Both the position numbers and the translations under genes were made by a program. Source: CAYMUR01 sp964393615 (GTDB taxonomy: Bacteria; Planctomycetota; Planctomycetia; Pirellulales; Pirellulaceae). From it: a stretch of 61,645 bases of DNA. The DNA is taken from contig CAYMUR010000022.1 of NCBI GenBank assembly GCA_964393615.1, positions 1 through 61,645 of the forward strand. Direction: 5' to 3'. Below the pieces are notes generated by a model that did no database searches, was not told the origin of the DNA, and saw only the letters and a program-made list of their open reading frames with translations. This document shows positions 1 to 8,985 of this stretch, one piece after another; the stretch's first letter is position 1; each line of letters begins with the position of its first letter.

Positions 1-2
1 AG

Positions 3-410
3 GGTAACTTTGACGGCGATACCGACGTGGACATGACGGATTTTGCCATGTTCGTAAGAAACTTTTCTCCATTTGGTTACACACAAGAGGCATCCGTAAC
101 AGGCAATATGACACTGCCAGTTGAAATGGCTCTGGCCGCAAATATGCCAGGCGGAATCGGAAACGATCTGAAACCGTTGGCGATGGCATCCAAAAGCCTG
201 GTAGCAACCCGGCTGGTAGCCAATCCGGAACTTCTCACTGTTCCGCCGGACAACAGGTACCAGTCTAAAGGAGAACTTGGCAGTGTCCCAGTCATTTTAG
301 AAGAAGCCAGCCATGGTTCCGTCCCATTCAAATCGGACCGTAGACAAAGTCAGAGTGCCATTGATCAAGCGCTGAGAACCATCACCAGCTGGCTAGATGA
401 GGGCAATTAG
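3..410 (+). CDS. C-terminal fragment of a dockerin/EF-hand secreted protein
   Basis: Only the last 136 residues are inside the window; the gene begins before base 1 and the reading frame is open from base 3. The first visible residues (GNFDGDTDVDMTDFAMFVRNF) form a dockerin type I/EF-hand calcium-binding loop, with Asp at alternating positions followed by a hydrophobic helix. Such loops are common near the C-terminus of large secreted planctomycete proteins. The remaining 110 residues have no motif I recognise. It converges on the TPR membrane protein on the other strand, 54 bases away. The role of the whole protein cannot be judged from this tail. Confidence 0.7.
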   Translation, partial: GNFDGDTDVDMTDFAMFVRNFSPFGYTQEASVTGNMTLPVEMALAANMPGGIGNDLKPLAMASKSLVATRLVANPELLTVPPDNRYQSKGELGSVPVILEEASHGSVPFKSDRRQSQSAIDQALRTITSWLDEGN

Positions 411-464
411 GTCGGGAAACGATACTCTTGCACTGAAAAATCACTGGTCCAGGTAGAATCCTTT

Positions 465-2666
465 TTAAGGCTTTTGCAGGGCCTCACTTTCTCGATAAGC
501 TTTGTGTTGCTGATATTGACTCAATGATTCTCGCAGCAAGGTTCGTTCGTCAGGTGGTGCCAGTTCAATGGCCAGTCGTTGTTCGCGAACAGCGGCATCA
601 AATTGCCCTTGTTCGGCATAGGCAGCAGCCAGGGTCATTAGGTAGCGATAGTTCGTTCGACCGCTTATTTTACAGGCGGCTTGTGCATAACGCACTGCAC
701 GCTGACCATCCCGAAACTGGCTTCTGGGACATGTCGCCATGATCCACGCCAGGTGGTCATACGCATCGACATACTGGCTATCCAATTGCAGTGTACGTTC
801 AAACTCTTGCAAGGCCCGCAAATAATCACCTAACCGCATCCGACAGAGTCCCCGGTAATAGACGAAAGTAGGAAGATGCGGTCTCAACGCTACCGCCCGG
901 TCGTAATCCGTGAGGGCTTTTTGAAATTTCTTCTGACGAAAAAACGTATTGCCCCGGTTAACAAATGCCTCCAACAAACGACTATCCTTTTCAATTGCAA
1001 GGCTATACTCTGTCACCGCTTCTTCGTCCCGCCCTTGTTTCGCCAACAGTCGACCGCGATTGTAATAGGCCATCGCATAATTGGGTGAAATTGCCAGGGC
1101 CTGATTCAAATCATCCAGCGAAGACTGAAATTGCCCGCACCGCAAATAGACACTCGCTCGGTTATTGTACAGGACTGCTGCATGGGGCCTGAGTGTAATT
1201 GCCTGGTCGATGATTGCAATCGAATCATCAAAACGCCCTAATTTGGCATACATGTTTCCCAAGTTTGTAAACGCTTCTAAATAGGGTTCACGACGAACCG
1301 CTTCGAGATAATCACGTTCCGCCTCGCTGAACTTGCCTAAACGCTGAAATGCATGGCCACGGTTGTATACCGGGCGAGCATGATGGGCATTCTTTGTAAT
1401 TACGTCAGTCCAAAATCCTACCGTGTCGCTCCAAACCATATTCCGCTCCATTGTCCAGTAACCACACACCAGGATCACTGGCAATACGGCAAGGACAATC
1501 AAACGCCTCTGCGGCGCCCAATTCAAAGCGATCCCGGCCAGCAGAATTGCCACACCTGCCAGCGGCAAATACATCCGGTGTTCGAACACCATTTCCAAAT
1601 TGACAATGGTAGACTCAACGATCAAATGGATCAGGACGAACAACAAACCAAAGGCAACGACAGGTTGACGACGGGCGTAAGCCAGCGCCATACCCACCAG
1701 AAACAACAATACCACCACGGCCAGGATCGTCGTGCAGGGATTGAAAACGCCGGCAGACGTGGAAATCCAATGGACCAAATTCAGTCGTTCCGGTCCTGGA
1801 AAGACTACCAATGTCAAATAGAAAACCACTACTCGAAATTGTGTCAACACACGTTGCCACATTCCAAAATCCCGATATTCATACCGATTCAGTAATTCTT
1901 GAATCGGATGAACGGACCCTAAATAGACACCCGCCATGCCTAGTACCAATAGAAAACTGATCACGGCCAACATCCACCCGCGGCATGCCAACGGCCGTGC
2001 GATTCGTTGGCCAAAACACCATTCGTAGGCCCCAATCGCGACAGGAATCACAATGGTATTTTCCTTGGTTCCCAGAGCAAAAATCCAGCAGATCATTGCT
2101 GCAAACCACCACCATTTTCTCAACGACTTCGGCGCTTGCCGCCCGCGAATATATGCAATCAACGCCAACAGGTAAAACATGGCTGCTAGACTGGCCATGC
2201 GTTGCACAATATAGGTAACCGCCTGACTTTGTAGCGGATGCACTACAAAAACCAAGCCCACCGCTACCGCAATGAAATGCATTTCATAAACACGTCGGCA
2301 TACTACATCGGAACCTGGCCGTGACTGTCCAAGGAGTAGCAAAGTCAACCAATAAACCAGACACCCGTTGACGGCATGCACCACAACGTTGACGATGTGA
2401 TACCCGAATACATCGTGTTTGTGAAAATAATAGTTCAGTGCAAAGGTCAATTTAGCGACAGGTCGGTTAGCGGAGGGTCCGCGAAATGCTGCCCGATATA
2501 AACTGGGTCCATCAAGTGTTTCCAGCTGCAAATCCGTGTTATGTGCTATGTTGTATAAATCGTCGAACAGGAACGGGCCGCGACATCCATTGGCGTAGAT
2601 CGTCAACGTCACCAGGAAAATGATCAGGACAGAATACCTGTGTACTCGTCGATTCGTCGCATCCAT
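465..2666 (-). CDS. TMTC-like polytopic membrane protein with C-terminal TPR repeats
   Basis: The N-terminal half (roughly residues 1-415) holds about ten hydrophobic segments. An early FDDLYNIAHN stretch recalls the acidic luminal loop of GT-C type glycosyltransferases and TMTC proteins. The C-terminal part is about eight tetratricopeptide repeats. TMTC proteins and their bacterial relatives are presumed mannosyl- or other lipid-linked sugar transferases, but the substrate here is unknown. An in-frame ATG pair lies at 2714/2711, but I prefer ATG 2666. It has a GAGG about 11 bases upstream, puts a membrane segment close to the N-terminus and leaves room for promoters against the divergent TPR gene. 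Sure of the architecture, not of the activity. Confidence 0.75.
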   Translation of the reverse strand: MDATNRRVHRYSVLIIFLVTLTIYANGCRGPFLFDDLYNIAHNTDLQLETLDGPSLYRAAFRGPSANRPVAKLTFALNYYFHKHDVFGYHIVNVVVHAVNGCLVYWLTLLLLGQSRPGSDVVCRRVYEMHFIAVAVGLVFVVHPLQSQAVTYIVQRMASLAAMFYLLALIAYIRGRQAPKSLRKWWWFAAMICWIFALGTKENTIVIPVAIGAYEWCFGQRIARPLACRGWMLAVISFLLVLGMAGVYLGSVHPIQELLNRYEYRDFGMWQRVLTQFRVVVFYLTLVVFPGPERLNLVHWISTSAGVFNPCTTILAVVVLLFLVGMALAYARRQPVVAFGLLFVLIHLIVESTIVNLEMVFEHRMYLPLAGVAILLAGIALNWAPQRRLIVLAVLPVILVCGYWTMERNMVWSDTVGFWTDVITKNAHHARPVYNRGHAFQRLGKFSEAERDYLEAVRREPYLEAFTNLGNMYAKLGRFDDSIAIIDQAITLRPHAAVLYNNRASVYLRCGQFQSSLDDLNQALAISPNYAMAYYNRGRLLAKQGRDEEAVTEYSLAIEKDSRLLEAFVNRGNTFFRQKKFQKALTDYDRAVALRPHLPTFVYYRGLCRMRLGDYLRALQEFERTLQLDSQYVDAYDHLAWIMATCPRSQFRDGQRAVRYAQAACKISGRTNYRYLMTLAAAYAEQGQFDAAVREQRLAIELAPPDERTLLRESLSQYQQHKAYRESEALQKP

Positions 2667-2731
2667 CAAAACTACAGCCTCAATGGCTTGCCCGGACAAG
2701 TCTGGTTTCATCATCGCGAAAGGTGTTCAAC

Positions 2732-3688
2732 ATGAATATGCGATTTTTTTCAATCGACCCAGCACCATCTGGTGTCCCTTATTCCATCATAGCCCGACTT
2801 TGTCATGTCGTAACAGCTGGATTGGTGTATCTTATATATTTTTGTCTTTTTACAGGAACCATCGCTTTGGACAGCCATGCTACCGATCAACCCAAACCAG
2901 ACGTTCTCATTGACAAAGCCAATGAGGCCATCCAACAAGGCAACTACAAAGTCGCAATGACCCTACTGGATCAGGCTGTTGCAGCCGCTCCAGGCCAAAC
3001 AATCTACCTATTGAAGAGAGCGTCACTTCATCACCATCTACGGCAACACGATCTGGCAATTCGTGATTGCGATGTGATTCTGGAAGCATTTCCTGAACAG
3101 ATAAACGTACTACAACTCCGGGGAAGCGCGAAGTTCAAGCTTGGTGATATTGACGGGTCCATTCAAGATTTTGACGCGGCGATCACACTAGAACCACAAC
3201 TTGAAGTAAGTCACTGGCAACGCGGTATCTCCTATTACTATGCCAGCAAATTTGCTGCGGGCACCAGGCAATTCCAACTCTACCAGACTTTCGACGGAGG
3301 GGATGTCGAAAACGTCGTGTGGCGGTTTATTTGTCAGGCAAGAACGGATGGAGTGGAAAAAGCTCGTGCTGACATACTGCGCCTAGAAGCCCCCGACTCG
3401 CGCATTCCCATGGCAGAAATTTATGACCTTTACCGCGGCCAAAAATCGAGTGAGGATGTCCTCCAAGCTGCTCAAAAAGGTGTCTTAGACAAAGAGACCC
3501 TCAAGGTACAACTCTTCTACGCACATTTGTATATCGGACTTTATTACGAAGCCACGGGAAACGCAGAACGAGCCAGTCAACATCTGCTGGAGGCAGATCG
3601 CCGACAAATCTCGCATTATATGTGGGACGTGGCCCATGTACACGTACAACGCCTTCAAGATAAAGCTGTCCCAGGCGCAAACGACTGA
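2732..3688 (+). CDS. Secreted or membrane-anchored TPR protein
   Basis: A protein of about 318 residues. It has one N-terminal hydrophobic segment (VVTAGLVYLIYFCLFTGTIA), either an uncleaved anchor or a signal peptide, followed by TPR-like helices. The best repeats cover roughly residues 55-160 (for example PEQINVLQLRGSAKFKLGDI). The C-terminal region has another helical pair (YIGLYYEATGNAERASQHLL), an arrangement resembling NlpI-type lipoproteins. ATG 2732 is chosen because an AAAGG lies 8-9 bases upstream; GTG 2723 and ATG 2738 are alternatives. It is divergent from the TMTC-like TPR gene, so the two may be co-regulated. No catalytic motif is seen; it is probably a scaffold for protein contacts at the envelope. 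Confidence 0.75.
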   Translation: MNMRFFSIDPAPSGVPYSIIARLCHVVTAGLVYLIYFCLFTGTIALDSHATDQPKPDVLIDKANEAIQQGNYKVAMTLLDQAVAAAPGQTIYLLKRASLHHHLRQHDLAIRDCDVILEAFPEQINVLQLRGSAKFKLGDIDGSIQDFDAAITLEPQLEVSHWQRGISYYYASKFAAGTRQFQLYQTFDGGDVENVVWRFICQARTDGVEKARADILRLEAPDSRIPMAEIYDLYRGQKSSEDVLQAAQKGVLDKETLKVQLFYAHLYIGLYYEATGNAERASQHLLEADRRQISHYMWDVAHVHVQRLQDKAVPGAND

Positions 3689-3702
3689 GTCCAGCCCAAG
3701 TA

Positions 3703-3725
3703 CCACGGAGAAATATTTCTCGTGG
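3703..3725. terminator. Inverted repeat between convergent genes
   Basis: CCACG and AGAAAT on the left pair with ATTTCT and CGTGG on the right, with one bulged G. It lies 15 bases after the secreted TPR gene stop and about 105 bases from the flavin reductase stop, a sensible place for a bidirectional terminator. There is no long T tract, so this is tentative. Confidence 0.4.
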
Positions 3726-3831
3726 ACCCCGGGCCTGCGCCATCTAGCAAACGGGACTTGTGCCACACTTATCAGCGCTAAGTCGTCTAATTAGTCGTCA
3801 CCAGATGTACTTAACGGACAGCCCAGTGGTT

Positions 3832-4311
3832 CTATGCTGGGGAGGTTAGCCCACCGTACTTGCCACCATAGAATAGCAACGGCTGTCCCGCCCCAACTTC
3901 ACCAGCAACAATCTGACCAAGAAAAATATCATGATCCCCTCCGGACACAATTTCCGTCAGCTGACAATCAACCCAGCCTAAAGAGTCTTTTAAGATCGGA
4001 GCACCGGTTTCTGCAGTTTTGAAGTCAAGTCCAGAAAAATCCTTGGGCCCAACGAACGCAAAACGATCTGAAAGTTCTTGCTGTGAATCGTTAAGAATAT
4101 TTAACGCAAAACAACCCGCCGTTTTGAATTTTTCGTGTGTCTGGCTCTCACGTGCCACGGCCACGAGCACCAACGGAGGATCGAGTGACAAGGAAGTCAC
4201 TGCATTTGCTGTCATGCCCCATGTTTCACCATCGACGCAAGTACTCGCTACCGTTACACCAGTTGCGAACTGCCCCATGATCTTACGTTGAAGTTGTGAA
4301 TCGAACGGCAC
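3832..4311 (-). CDS. Flavin reductase-like FMN-binding protein
   Basis: A 159-residue protein with the whole flavin reductase-like (FMN-binding split barrel) pattern. It opens with an N-terminal QLQRKIMGQFATGVTVAST, then WGMTANAVTSLSLDPPLVLVA (the FMN-contacting segment), a GCFALNIL strand and a C-terminal HDIFLGQIV with LLFYGGKYG. Family members bind FMN and reduce flavin with NAD(P)H, often for a partner monooxygenase; no partner is adjacent. GTG 4311 is preferred to TTG 4314 because GAGG sits 6 bases upstream. A five-copy 11-bp tandem repeat begins about 23 bases upstream of the start, in the position of the promoter or leader. Confidence 0.85.
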   Translation of the reverse strand: MPFDSQLQRKIMGQFATGVTVASTCVDGETWGMTANAVTSLSLDPPLVLVAVARESQTHEKFKTAGCFALNILNDSQQELSDRFAFVGPKDFSGLDFKTAETGAPILKDSLGWVDCQLTEIVSGGDHDIFLGQIVAGEVGAGQPLLFYGGKYGGLTSPA

Positions 4312-4333
4312 CAATTACCTCACGGGGCTAATG

Positions 4334-4388
4334 ACTTTGATCAGACTTTGATCAGACTTTGATCAGACTTTGATCAGACTTTGATCTG
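4334..4388. repeat. 11-bp tandem repeat, five copies
   Basis: The unit ACTTTGATCAG occurs four times exactly and a fifth time with one change. Each copy carries the palindrome TGATCA. The array lies directly upstream of the flavin reductase start on the minus strand, so copy number could influence its promoter. Confidence 0.95.
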
Positions 4389-4617
4389 GTACTGAATTAA
4401 AAAACGAAAACTCAGTGAATCTTCATTGTGACTAGATTTCGCCAATTCTTGAATGTAACCCGGCAATTTAAGCAAAGCGGCAGAAGTGACTCGGCGTATA
4501 CAAGCTTCTACCGCTACCCTGTATTCATTCGAGACAGCGCGATGAAGCCAAGCATTGCCAGTAATTTTCGCACCACCAACTAGCAAGTTAACAGACCGTG
4601 GAGCGCAAATCATTTGC

Positions 4618-5007
4618 CTAGGATTGGGCACGCGACGGTTGAGCCGATGGCCGAATCCGCTTTTGGATATCCGTTTCCAACACACCAAACGCCTGCTCAT
4701 GCCGTTGAAGTGACATCTGCAGCGCTGCGAGAAGTCGTTTGGCCGTGTAAAAATTTAAAATAATCCGTTGATCAATACCGATCGGTTTGTTGGGAATGCC
4801 CATCGGTTGTGGATTGAGCGCAAAATCGACTATCAACTCCTCTGGTGTACCGGTCACACGGCAAAAATTTGCGTACGAGGTAATTGCCTTCGATTCGTCA
4901 ACCTGGATCTGGGGCGCCGCCTGTTTCGCTGCGTCAGCGCCGGCTGGCGATTCTGTCGCAGGTTTGTCCGAAGTCACCGCCTCAGTTTTATCTGGAGTTT
5001 TAGCCAT
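4618..5007 (-). CDS. DUF3467 family protein
   Basis: A 129-residue protein. The first 35 residues are Ala/Pro/Lys-rich and probably disordered. The rest matches the DUF3467 family: a YANFCRVTGTPEELIVDFALNP strand pair, the IGIDQRIILNF segment, then a helix in TAKRLLAALQMSLQRHE. DUF3467 proteins are small, widespread in planctomycetes and of unknown function. The ATG has a strong AAGGAG-type ribosome-binding site 9-10 bases upstream (around 5017-5022). A frame of 108 codons overlaps its end on the same strand (4374-4700) but has no family features and is taken as a shadow. Confidence 0.85.
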   Translation of the reverse strand: MAKTPDKTEAVTSDKPATESPAGADAAKQAAPQIQVDESKAITSYANFCRVTGTPEELIVDFALNPQPMGIPNKPIGIDQRIILNFYTAKRLLAALQMSLQRHEQAFGVLETDIQKRIRPSAQPSRAQS

Positions 5008-5357
5008 GTTCGTGTCTCCTTCTATAAAAATTGCTTGTCAAGCGTGTAGGGTGTGTCCTTTCATCGTAACAATTCGTGCATCTAACGCAACCTCCCTTAA
5101 AATCCTTCGTAGGCATTTTACCCGAGTCCAAAATTTTCTAACGATACAATCTTGCGTTCATTTGGCACCAGGCATCAAACAGCAAGCCCTTTGCTACGTT
5201 GACATGTACCGCAAATCGTTTTAGTGAATCACTGGAATTTCTTCGCGAACACGCTTCGCAAGATCCTACCGTGGCAATTCCAAACTATTTGCCCTCTTTG
5301 TACCGTTTCCCACTGGAGAAGATAAATACTAGCTAAAACCCAAAGGATTGACTCCAG
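5008..5357. other. 350-bp spacer, no gene seen
   Basis: Apart from the DUF3467 ribosome-binding site at its left edge, I find no coding frame, tRNA or convincing hairpin. It should contain the DUF3467 promoter and the end of the neighbouring SDR transcript. Confidence 0.5.
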
Positions 5358-6347
5358 CTAGGCCGCACGTCTATTCGTGGACTCCACCACATCGGGTTGG
5401 TCTGTCGCAAGCAGAGTTTGTTGCATACCTTGCAGCAAACTAACTTTCGGCTCGAATCCAAGTTCACGGCGAGCAAGATCAATGTTCACATGGCGCGAAG
5501 TCCCCAGAAATCGCAACGCTGTGCGTGAAATAGCTCCACGACGACCCGCTACTTCAAAAACAGAACACGCCAGGCGCGGTATGCAATACGGCAAAACCCG
5601 TAGGGGCCGAGCGCTGCCCATCAAGTCGGCAACTGTGTTCACTAGTTGACCGATGGTTGTACGGCTACCGTCCGTAGCGTGATAAATTCGCCCGGAAGCA
5701 ACATCGGTACGGGCAGCAAGCACCATCAAGCGTACCATATCGTGGACAAAGATTAACGGTATAACATTGTTCCGGCTACCAATAAAGAGAAACTTACCCT
5801 GTCGAATCGAGTTGGCAAGTTTCGGTATATAATGTTCTCCAGGTCCGTAAATCAAACCCGGACGCAAAATCGTTACGTCAGTACCACGTGTTTTCGAAAA
5901 CTGTAAACCCAACTGTTCCGAGTCAATTTTGACATCCGCAAACACCTCACGTGAACGCCGAGTGGGTGACAACTCTGTCGCATTTTCATAGCTGCCAGGA
6001 CCAAGAACGTTGGTTGAACTCATCAAAATAATTCGACTCGATCCTTCGTGCTGCGCCACATGAAGCAAGTTACGAACACCATCCAAGTTTGTACGGCGTA
6101 TTTCGTCGTCGTCACAAGAAGAACTTGCAGCAGCGCAATGGTAGACCACTCGGGCGCCATGGATCGCTCGACTTAAGGTGCTCCGTTCGCAAATGTCGCC
6201 AACAACAGTGCTTACTCCCATTTTCTGCAATGTGACAGCATCCTCGTGCGACCGTACGAGAGCATGAACCCTCTCACCGAGCGAGATCAAGTAACGGATT
6301 AAATGACGGCCAACAAATCCGCTGGCGCCCGTGACCATGTGAAACAT
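5358..6347 (-). CDS. Extended SDR / NAD-dependent epimerase-like protein, catalytic Tyr replaced
   Basis: A Rossmann protein of about 329 residues with the nucleotide-binding GASGFVG near the N-terminus, VVGDI, the YHCAA strand and the active-site serine region LMSSTNV. C-terminal features (VHDMVRL, FLGTSRHVNIDLARRELGFEP) place it near 3-beta-HSD/sterol dehydrogenase-like and nucleoside-sugar epimerases. The YxxxK pair expected about 25 residues after the serine appears as F-A-D-V-K, so the lysine is kept and the tyrosine is phenylalanine. It may therefore be a weak enzyme or a binding protein. ATG 6347 is chosen over 6365 because GGGGGAG lies 7-8 bases upstream. The substrate is unknown. Confidence 0.8.
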   Translation of the reverse strand: MFHMVTGASGFVGRHLIRYLISLGERVHALVRSHEDAVTLQKMGVSTVVGDICERSTLSRAIHGARVVYHCAAASSSCDDDEIRRTNLDGVRNLLHVAQHEGSSRIILMSSTNVLGPGSYENATELSPTRRSREVFADVKIDSEQLGLQFSKTRGTDVTILRPGLIYGPGEHYIPKLANSIRQGKFLFIGSRNNVIPLIFVHDMVRLMVLAARTDVASGRIYHATDGSRTTIGQLVNTVADLMGSARPLRVLPYCIPRLACSVFEVAGRRGAISRTALRFLGTSRHVNIDLARRELGFEPKVSLLQGMQQTLLATDQPDVVESTNRRAA

Positions 6348-6365
6348 AGGTAGCTCCCCCGTCAC

Positions 6366-7077
6366 AACTTATAAACACCAAGTATCTTCTGTTTCATCGA
6401 CCAAGACCCCGTGCAACGTTTGCCATCCATGGGATGATTTTGCAACAGAAAGCTAGCAGGCCTGTCGGTTCATGCTACGAACTTGAGACGGCACAACGTT
6501 CCCCCGGCCTCTGACTCGATGATCGTTTCTAAGCCTATTTCTTCCTGGACAGCCACCCAGTACGGTCACGACCAGTCTGCCGGCCGGGATTTCACAGGCT
6601 TGCCAAGGGCCGCTGATGAAAAAGAATCCATGACTCGCGATAAACTACGTTTTGCAGTCGAGGGTTCTATCGTTATTGCCAGGTTACCCCAAAAACAAGC
6701 CGCATGGCTCAAGGAGATCGACGAACGGTCCCCTCTCTAGAAATCCCTCGAAGAGCTAGTTTGGATAACGTAGAGAAATTCCCTCCAGCGAAAACGTTTT
6801 TCCGGTTACTGACGTTAGGTATCCCATCCAAAGAAGCCACAATTTTTACCAACCTCTCCCAACATCACATTGGGGTTTTTGGGTTAATCACCCGAAGAAT
6901 AAAAGAAGCATTTCCTGAGTGACTTGCTCTATTCAGTTCCGCTAGCATCCTGAAGCTAGTACTTCCCACAGCGAGTCTCCTTTCGACTCGAACGCATGCA
7001 AAAACTCGCTGGACCCAAAATTGGAGCTGGGACCATTTCGTGCGAAGCGACCAGGTACTAACCCCGGTTTGGTATTT
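6366..7077. other. 0.7-kb spacer with only weak small frames
   Basis: It holds the promoter region between the SDR (minus) and GH3 (plus) genes. The best small frame is on the plus strand, ATG 6630 to stop 6740 (36 residues, MTRDKLRFAVEGSIVIARLP...), with ordinary codons but no ribosome-binding site or family. I cannot call it a gene. No tRNA-like structure was seen. Confidence 0.4.
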
Positions 7078-8754
7078 ATGATACATCGCCATGCTTACAT
7101 CTGGTATCGTCGTCTTTACGTTAAACGCTTGTTAGCCAGAGCGGACCACGCCAAGTCAGTACAACATCGTGTACTGCTCCAGAAGCTGCACAAGAACGCA
7201 GCATCTGATTTTGCCCGTGATTATGGAATTTCCGGCGTCACGTCCGTCACTGATTTTCGCCAACGAATGCCTGTCACAACTTACGACGACTATCGGCCTT
7301 ATATCGAAAGAGTGAAAAACGGCGATACCCGTGCTATGTTCGGACCTGACTCCCGTTTATTGATGTTTGCGTTAACGTCAGGTACCACAAATCACTCCAA
7401 GTTTATTCCAGTCACCGAACAGTTTTTTAAAGAATACCGTCGAGGCTGGAATGCCTGGGGTGTGCAAACTTTTAGTCAGCACTTGGACTTGGTGCAAAAA
7501 CACGTCATCCAACTCACCAGCGACTGGCAACAATTCAAAACCGATGCAGGAATTCCATGTGGCAACATTAGTGGATTGGCGGTTTCCACGGCACCACGAA
7601 TCAGTGATCCCATATTTCTACTACCAAGGCCCTTGATGAAAGTGACGAATAGCTTTGCCAAACAATATACGGCGCTCCGGCTATCCATGGCCTCTCCCAA
7701 AGTAGGAATGATCGTTACTGCAAATCCGAGTACACTGGTGGAGTTTGCACGTTTGGCAGATCGAGAACGTGAAGCGTTAATACGCGACATTCATGATGGC
7801 ACTCTCTCCGTGAAACAAGAAATACCAACCGCTTTGCGACCGACGTTACTCGCACACTGCCGGCGAGCTAATCCAAAACGAGCCAAGATTCTGGAGCAAA
7901 TCGTGACCAACACCGGCTCATTACTGCCTCGGCATTTTTGGCCGAAATTGACAGTGCTCGCCGTTTGGACAGGGGGTTCGGTCAGTGCCTATTTACCACG
8001 ACTCAAAGAATTCTACGGAGACGCTACGTTTCGCGACCATGGTTTATCCGCCAGTGAAGGACGTATGACCATCCCGCTGACTGCGGAAACTTCTTCGGGC
8101 ATGCTCGATTTCCCACACAGCTATTTTGAGTTCATACCAGAAAACGAACAAGGCTCTACTAACCCAACCATCCTGGAGGGTCATGAATTGACACCGGGCC
8201 AAAATTATTTTGTATTGTTGACAACTTCCAGTGGTTTTTACCGCTATAACATCCACGACGTCGTAGAATGCACTGGCTTCCAAGGGGAAGCGCCCTTATT
8301 AAGATTCCTCCACAAAGGAGCTTATTTCTCCAGTATTACTGGTGAAAAAATCAGTGAGTTTCAAGTCGTTTCCGCTGTTCGCTCCGCATTTGAGCGAATG
8401 CACATCCCTCTAGAAACGTTTACCGTTGCGCCAGTTTTTGGTGATCCACCTGGGTATGTATTGATGATGGAATCGGGCTCTCCCAAAATTCGTTACACTA
8501 CTCTGGCCAGTGAAGTTGACCGTGAACTTTCTAAAATGAATTGCGAATATGCTGATCGGCTTGCAACCGCGCGGTTAAATCCACTGCGGATTTTGGAATT
8601 AGCACCGGGAACTTGGACTGCATTTCGTAACCGCCGTATCGAGCGCGTCGGCGGAAGTCTGGAGCAATACAAGCATCCGTGTCTAATAAAAGACTTGGAA
8701 TTTGTGAGCCAAACGGAAAAATTACAATCGGAAATAATTCGTCGCGCCGGTTAA
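7078..8754 (+). CDS. GH3-family acyl-adenylating enzyme
   Basis: A 558-residue protein matching the GH3 auxin-responsive-promoter family along its length. The ATP/AMP-binding motif ALTSGTTNHSKFIPVT is the SGTTxxxxK signature, followed by WTGGSVSAYLPRLKEFYG, the GLSASEGRM adenylate motif, the FVLLTTSSGFYRYNIHDVVE core and a C-terminal GTWTAFRNRR. GH3 enzymes activate a carboxylic acid as an acyl-adenylate and transfer it to an amino acid or other amine. In plants the acids are hormones, while bacterial members have mostly unknown substrates. Start: ATG 7078; an in-frame TTG at 7021 would add 19 residues. It stands alone between spacers. Confidence 0.9.
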   Translation: MIHRHAYIWYRRLYVKRLLARADHAKSVQHRVLLQKLHKNAASDFARDYGISGVTSVTDFRQRMPVTTYDDYRPYIERVKNGDTRAMFGPDSRLLMFALTSGTTNHSKFIPVTEQFFKEYRRGWNAWGVQTFSQHLDLVQKHVIQLTSDWQQFKTDAGIPCGNISGLAVSTAPRISDPIFLLPRPLMKVTNSFAKQYTALRLSMASPKVGMIVTANPSTLVEFARLADREREALIRDIHDGTLSVKQEIPTALRPTLLAHCRRANPKRAKILEQIVTNTGSLLPRHFWPKLTVLAVWTGGSVSAYLPRLKEFYGDATFRDHGLSASEGRMTIPLTAETSSGMLDFPHSYFEFIPENEQGSTNPTILEGHELTPGQNYFVLLTTSSGFYRYNIHDVVECTGFQGEAPLLRFLHKGAYFSSITGEKISEFQVVSAVRSAFERMHIPLETFTVAPVFGDPPGYVLMMESGSPKIRYTTLASEVDRELSKMNCEYADRLATARLNPLRILELAPGTWTAFRNRRIERVGGSLEQYKHPCLIKDLEFVSQTEKLQSEIIRRAG

Positions 8755-8849
8755 AATCCTGTATTATCATCCAGTATCATCTCTTGAGTTCGTCAAAAAC
8801 TGAGCGTGACTTCGACGAATCAAATAAACTCCCCTCTGAGTTCTTCCCA

Positions 8850-8877
8850 GTGCAATTGTCTCTGTGCAATTGTCTCT
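8850..8877. repeat. 14-bp direct tandem duplication
   Basis: GTGCAATTGTCTCT is present twice without a gap, between the GH3 gene and the AmrS gene. Confidence 0.95.
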
Positions 8878-8985
8878 GCGGGACAACGCAGGCTATGATA
8901 CAGGTAAGATCGCCGGCCCAAGAGCACAATCACCACCGTAATGCTTTTGAAACGACCTTTTTGCCTATCAACAGCAAACCAGGCT

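Noticed and set aside
1353..1895. 180-codon frame opposite the TMTC-like gene
   Set aside because: A shadow frame; Gln/His-rich with no family, entirely inside a well-supported gene.
4374..4700. 108-codon minus-strand frame overlapping the DUF3467 end
   Set aside because: Ends in the 11-bp repeat and overlaps a better gene; no family features.
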